NCBI RefSeq assembly: GCF_008831285.2
Contig: NC_045147.1
Location: forward strand, 13,556,854 to 13,620,853
DNA length: 64,000 bases
Origin: Nymphaea colorata
Lineage: Eukaryota > Streptophyta > Magnoliopsida > Nymphaeales > Nymphaeaceae
Direction: 5' to 3'
In this document: in pieces, positions 61,010 through 64,000 of the stretch
Layout: every line of letters begins with the position of its first letter
How positions within the stretch are numbered: the first letter of the stretch is position 1
Translations under genes and position numbers: made by a program
The notes under the pieces: generated by a model
Told to the model about the DNA's origin: nothing
The model's database searches: none
The model's input: only the letters and a program-made list of their open reading frames with translations

Positions 61010-61745
61010 CTAGGGTTCACTAGAATTTGAATGGTCTGATATGGAGTTGGAATCATGTTCAAAACAAGGATTATGTGGGGAACTAGGAAGTGCTTCATTA
61101 GATGGTGGTGGTGTGGTGTTGATCATCTCCTCTAGTGATAGAAATTCATTGTTTTCACTTATGTTATCTGCTATAGGATTAGGAAAAACCGGGTTAATTT
61201 CAGGTTCAACTGAGGTCTTGAAAGGAAATATGTTTGTTTTCATAGAATCTAACATCACAGCTTGAGAAACACTTCTCATTTTCAAGATCAAATACCCGGT
61301 ATGATTTTTTACAACTGGGGTATCCCAACAACATGTATCTATGAACACATTGATTAAATTTATGTTTAATGTCTAGATAGGTTGCAAAACACTGACATCT
61401 AAAGACTCTAGGTGTGAGAAACTAAGCTTTTTATTAAGTAGATGCTCATACGGTGTTGCTCATTGAATCAAATTCAGATGGAGTTCAGACTTCAGTTGAT
61501 GAGGTAGGTGGCAGTCATAACACAATCCCCACAAAATCTCAAGGGATGATTGGCCAGAAATTTTAGTGCTCTTCCAACACATTAGAGATGACGATGCTTT
61601 TGCTCAACAGTATCACTTTGTTGTGGGGTTTTGGTACAACTGTGTTCATGTAAAATTCCATTTCGCTGAAAATAACTTTTCATTTCACATGAAAAAACTG
61701 TGCTCCATTATCAATTCTAATTCGAAGAACTGTTGTGTTGAGGCC
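61010..61745 (-). mobile_element. Decayed Copia fragment (end of integrase and linker)
   Basis: On the minus strand, remnants of the C-terminal integrase region (about 61440-61740, with words such as VMTATYLIN) are followed by the variable linker (61010-61348). This is an old fossil with many breaks. It abuts a second Copia fragment near 61745 in an order that one simple element would not give. Confidence 0.75.
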
Positions 61746-63830
61746 GTATAAGGGTTTTTTAGCCGATGCACCTTAGTATCCCTCTCTCGGGCAAAGCTAG
61801 GAGGAAGAGTCATGTAAACTTCTTCATGTAGATCACCATGGAAGAAAGCATTGTTGACGTCAACTTGAAAACGACTCCAATGGCTGCAATAGATAAAAGA
61901 CATCGAATGGTGGTAATTTTGATTACTAGATAGAAGGTATCCGTGTAGTCGATGCCCTTCATCTGGGTATATCCTTAGCGACAAGGCGAGCCTTATAACG
62001 CTCAATTGTACCATTTGCAGGATATTTTATCCTATACACCCATTGGTAGGTGATAGGATGCTTACTTGTTGGAAGAGAAACCACGTCCCAAGTTGAGATT
62101 GCTTCTACTACTCAAATTTAAGTGGTCATATCATCTCTCCATTCTTGATATTGCATTGCTTCTTGGAAAGTTGATGGTTCTTGGTGATTTAAAATAGAGG
62201 CAAGAAAAACTTGATAGTTAGAGGAGAACTTATGTAGATGAAGGTAATGACTCATAAGGTATCATGTTCCTTTGGGTCGAATAGGTGTCGACTTCGACTC
62301 AAATGATGTGGGTTGAGCAATGGAATGACATTGATAGTCCTTAAGACGTGAATGTAGAATGCGTTGTCTAGTTGATCGCCACAATGGAGGTTCAGTGGAA
62401 GAGGTACCAATGTTGGTGATTATGGGTTCAAAGGTGTGGGATGGGAGCTGATCCGATGGTGGAGATGGTGGCTCTAGTGTGTGTGTTGGCGAAGAACATG
62501 GTGGTTGGTTAGGTTGGGGTGGGCTAGGTGTATGAGTTTGGTATTCATATTCAAGTGATTCTTGAGATGGAAGAGGTATAACAACACCACTATCTTGGTC
62601 TTCGTGGTTTTGAAAAGAAAAAAAAAATTAATTTAACTTCTCGACTAGTGAAAACTTCATGAGTGTCAAGGTCATAGAGTTTATAAGCAGTTTGACCAAA
62701 AGGATCCGACAAAAGCACATTTTGTTTGAGTGTGAGTCAAATTTGTGGTTTTTGCCAATGTTGTAAGCATAACACAAGCAGCTAAAAACACAAATGTGGT
62801 TGTATCTAGGAGTCATCTATAAAGAACCTCATAAGGAGTTTTCCTTGTGAAGGATGAGTAGGCAAATGATTGATTAATAAGTAGCAGTTAAAACATATCC
62901 CTCTAAATTTTACAGGCAAGCATGCCTGAAAACAAAGTGCACGAACAATATTTAAGAGATGTTTGTGTTTATATTCAACCAGTCCATTTTGCTGAAGTGT
63001 GGTGACGTAGAAATGTTAATGTTAAGATTTTTCATATTCACATAAACAAATTCAACTCTATTATCAGTGCGGATTTTTTAATAGAATTTTAAAATTAATT
63101 TTCCACAAGATTAATAAATTTTTGGATATAAAAAAACGTTTCAGAACCTACATGCAGCATGAAAAATCATCCACAATAGTGAGAAAGTAATGAGCTCAGG
63201 TGTTTGATAACTTTCCCAAATATTACAATGAATCAATTGAAATATACTACTTGTAGATATTGAATTGTTAGGAAAGAGTAAACTAGCTTGTTTGGTAAGA
63301 TAACATATAGAGCAATGTTCATTAATATGAAAAAAAACAATGAAACTAAATAACATCTTCAAATGAAAAAATGAAGAGTGACCGAGTCTAACATGCCATA
63401 CAGTGGATTGGTTCAATGAGGCTATGGCAGCGTGTGGATTGGTTGAAAGATGTCTCTCTCTCCACTCAGATTGAAGCAAGGGGAAAGGGGGAAAGGCTTC
63501 GGCATCTTCAGGGTCTCTCTCTCTCTCTTTTCTTTCAAAATTACCTCGGTGATGGGTCATCTATATTGTGCTATCAGAAGATTGAACCATATGTATCAGG
63601 TGGACGTGCTTGATTGAGTAGTTTGGACGTCAATATCACATGTCATGCTCACATGTAGTTGGTTCAATTGGTCCATTTTCTCTAATGTCTGGGTTCCATG
63701 TAAGAGGCTACCACACATCAAAGATGAGCACATGCATCCCTGAGCTAATGATGAAGAAGATGACACCACCATAGAATTTAGACTAGCCAAGACGAAGCTA
63801 TGGAAGTGGGACAACAAATTCCTTGGGAAC
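61746..63830 (-). mobile_element. Decayed Copia fragment (pre-integrase to reverse transcriptase start)
   Basis: On the minus strand, GAG-pre-integrase (TVWHVRLGHSS, about 63350-63420), integrase remnants (63141-63300 and 62628-62816), a linker, and the start of the reverse transcriptase (VDVNNAFFHGDLHEEVYM, about 61790-61870). Old, with many breaks and no LTR visible; it may extend past the window edge. Confidence 0.75.
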
Positions 63831-64000
63831 TGACATTAAAGAAACACTTCGTACTAAATTTCACCGTCAAAATTTTGCAGCTGGACGGAATCGGATGGCA
63901 GATAGACATCATGAATTAGCTTGAGAATTTTCTCGTGTGTTCTATTATTTAAAAAGGTGCATCTGGCATTCTGGATTTATTTGTTAAAAGCAGATGGCAG

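Overview
This is nuclear DNA from a flowering plant. The evidence is split genes with GT-AG introns, angiosperm gene families (caffeic acid O-methyltransferase, the thylakoid protein CURT1, a wall-associated-kinase-like receptor), plant-type PIF/Harbinger, hAT and Copia elements, and AT-rich intergenic DNA. I cannot name the species from the sequence.

Nt 1-38880 is a tandem array of five COMT-like genes, all on the minus strand. Copy 1 is cut by the window edge and only exon 1 is visible. Copy 2 (6666-9287) has a broken reading frame. Copies 3 (15519-18266), 4 (22856-26078) and 5 (36604-38763) each splice into a 1089-nt reading frame for 362 residues with the same four-exon structure. Upstream DNA was duplicated with the genes. 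Because of that, several transposons can be recognised by comparing an occupied site in one unit with the empty site in another: a 1.56-kb PIF/Harbinger-like element (10750-12305), a 0.6-kb one in intron 1 of copy 4 (24548-25142), a 1.9-kb hAT-like element with an exon-like passenger (20188-22100), and a second, inverted member of the 1.56-kb family (27437-36171) that was later split by a young, nearly whole Copia retrotransposon (28369-35538). Broken host-gene fragments (a P1B heavy-metal ATPase piece and an unrecognised 115-residue reading frame) lie between the genes.

Nt 38881-44260 holds no recognised gene, only short repeats and two small hAT-like MITEs. A complete six-exon CURT1B-type gene (44261-47472, plus strand, 166 aa) follows. 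Next is a three-exon receptor-like gene (49591-52397, plus, 626 aa) whose kinase domain has lost essentially every catalytic motif. Then comes a tRNA-Ala(AGC) (53643-53715), and about 7 kb in which I see only repeats. The right edge (about 61010-63830) carries old, decayed Copia fragments on the minus strand.

The COMT genes would act in cytosolic phenylpropanoid or lignin methylation, CURT1B at the grana margins of the chloroplast, and the receptor-like protein at the plasma membrane and cell wall. Nothing in the sequence links these three functions. I did not find a clearly new multi-gene system. The most unusual items are the receptor pseudokinase with a reciprocal Lys/Glu charge swap and the COMT array with its mosaic history.
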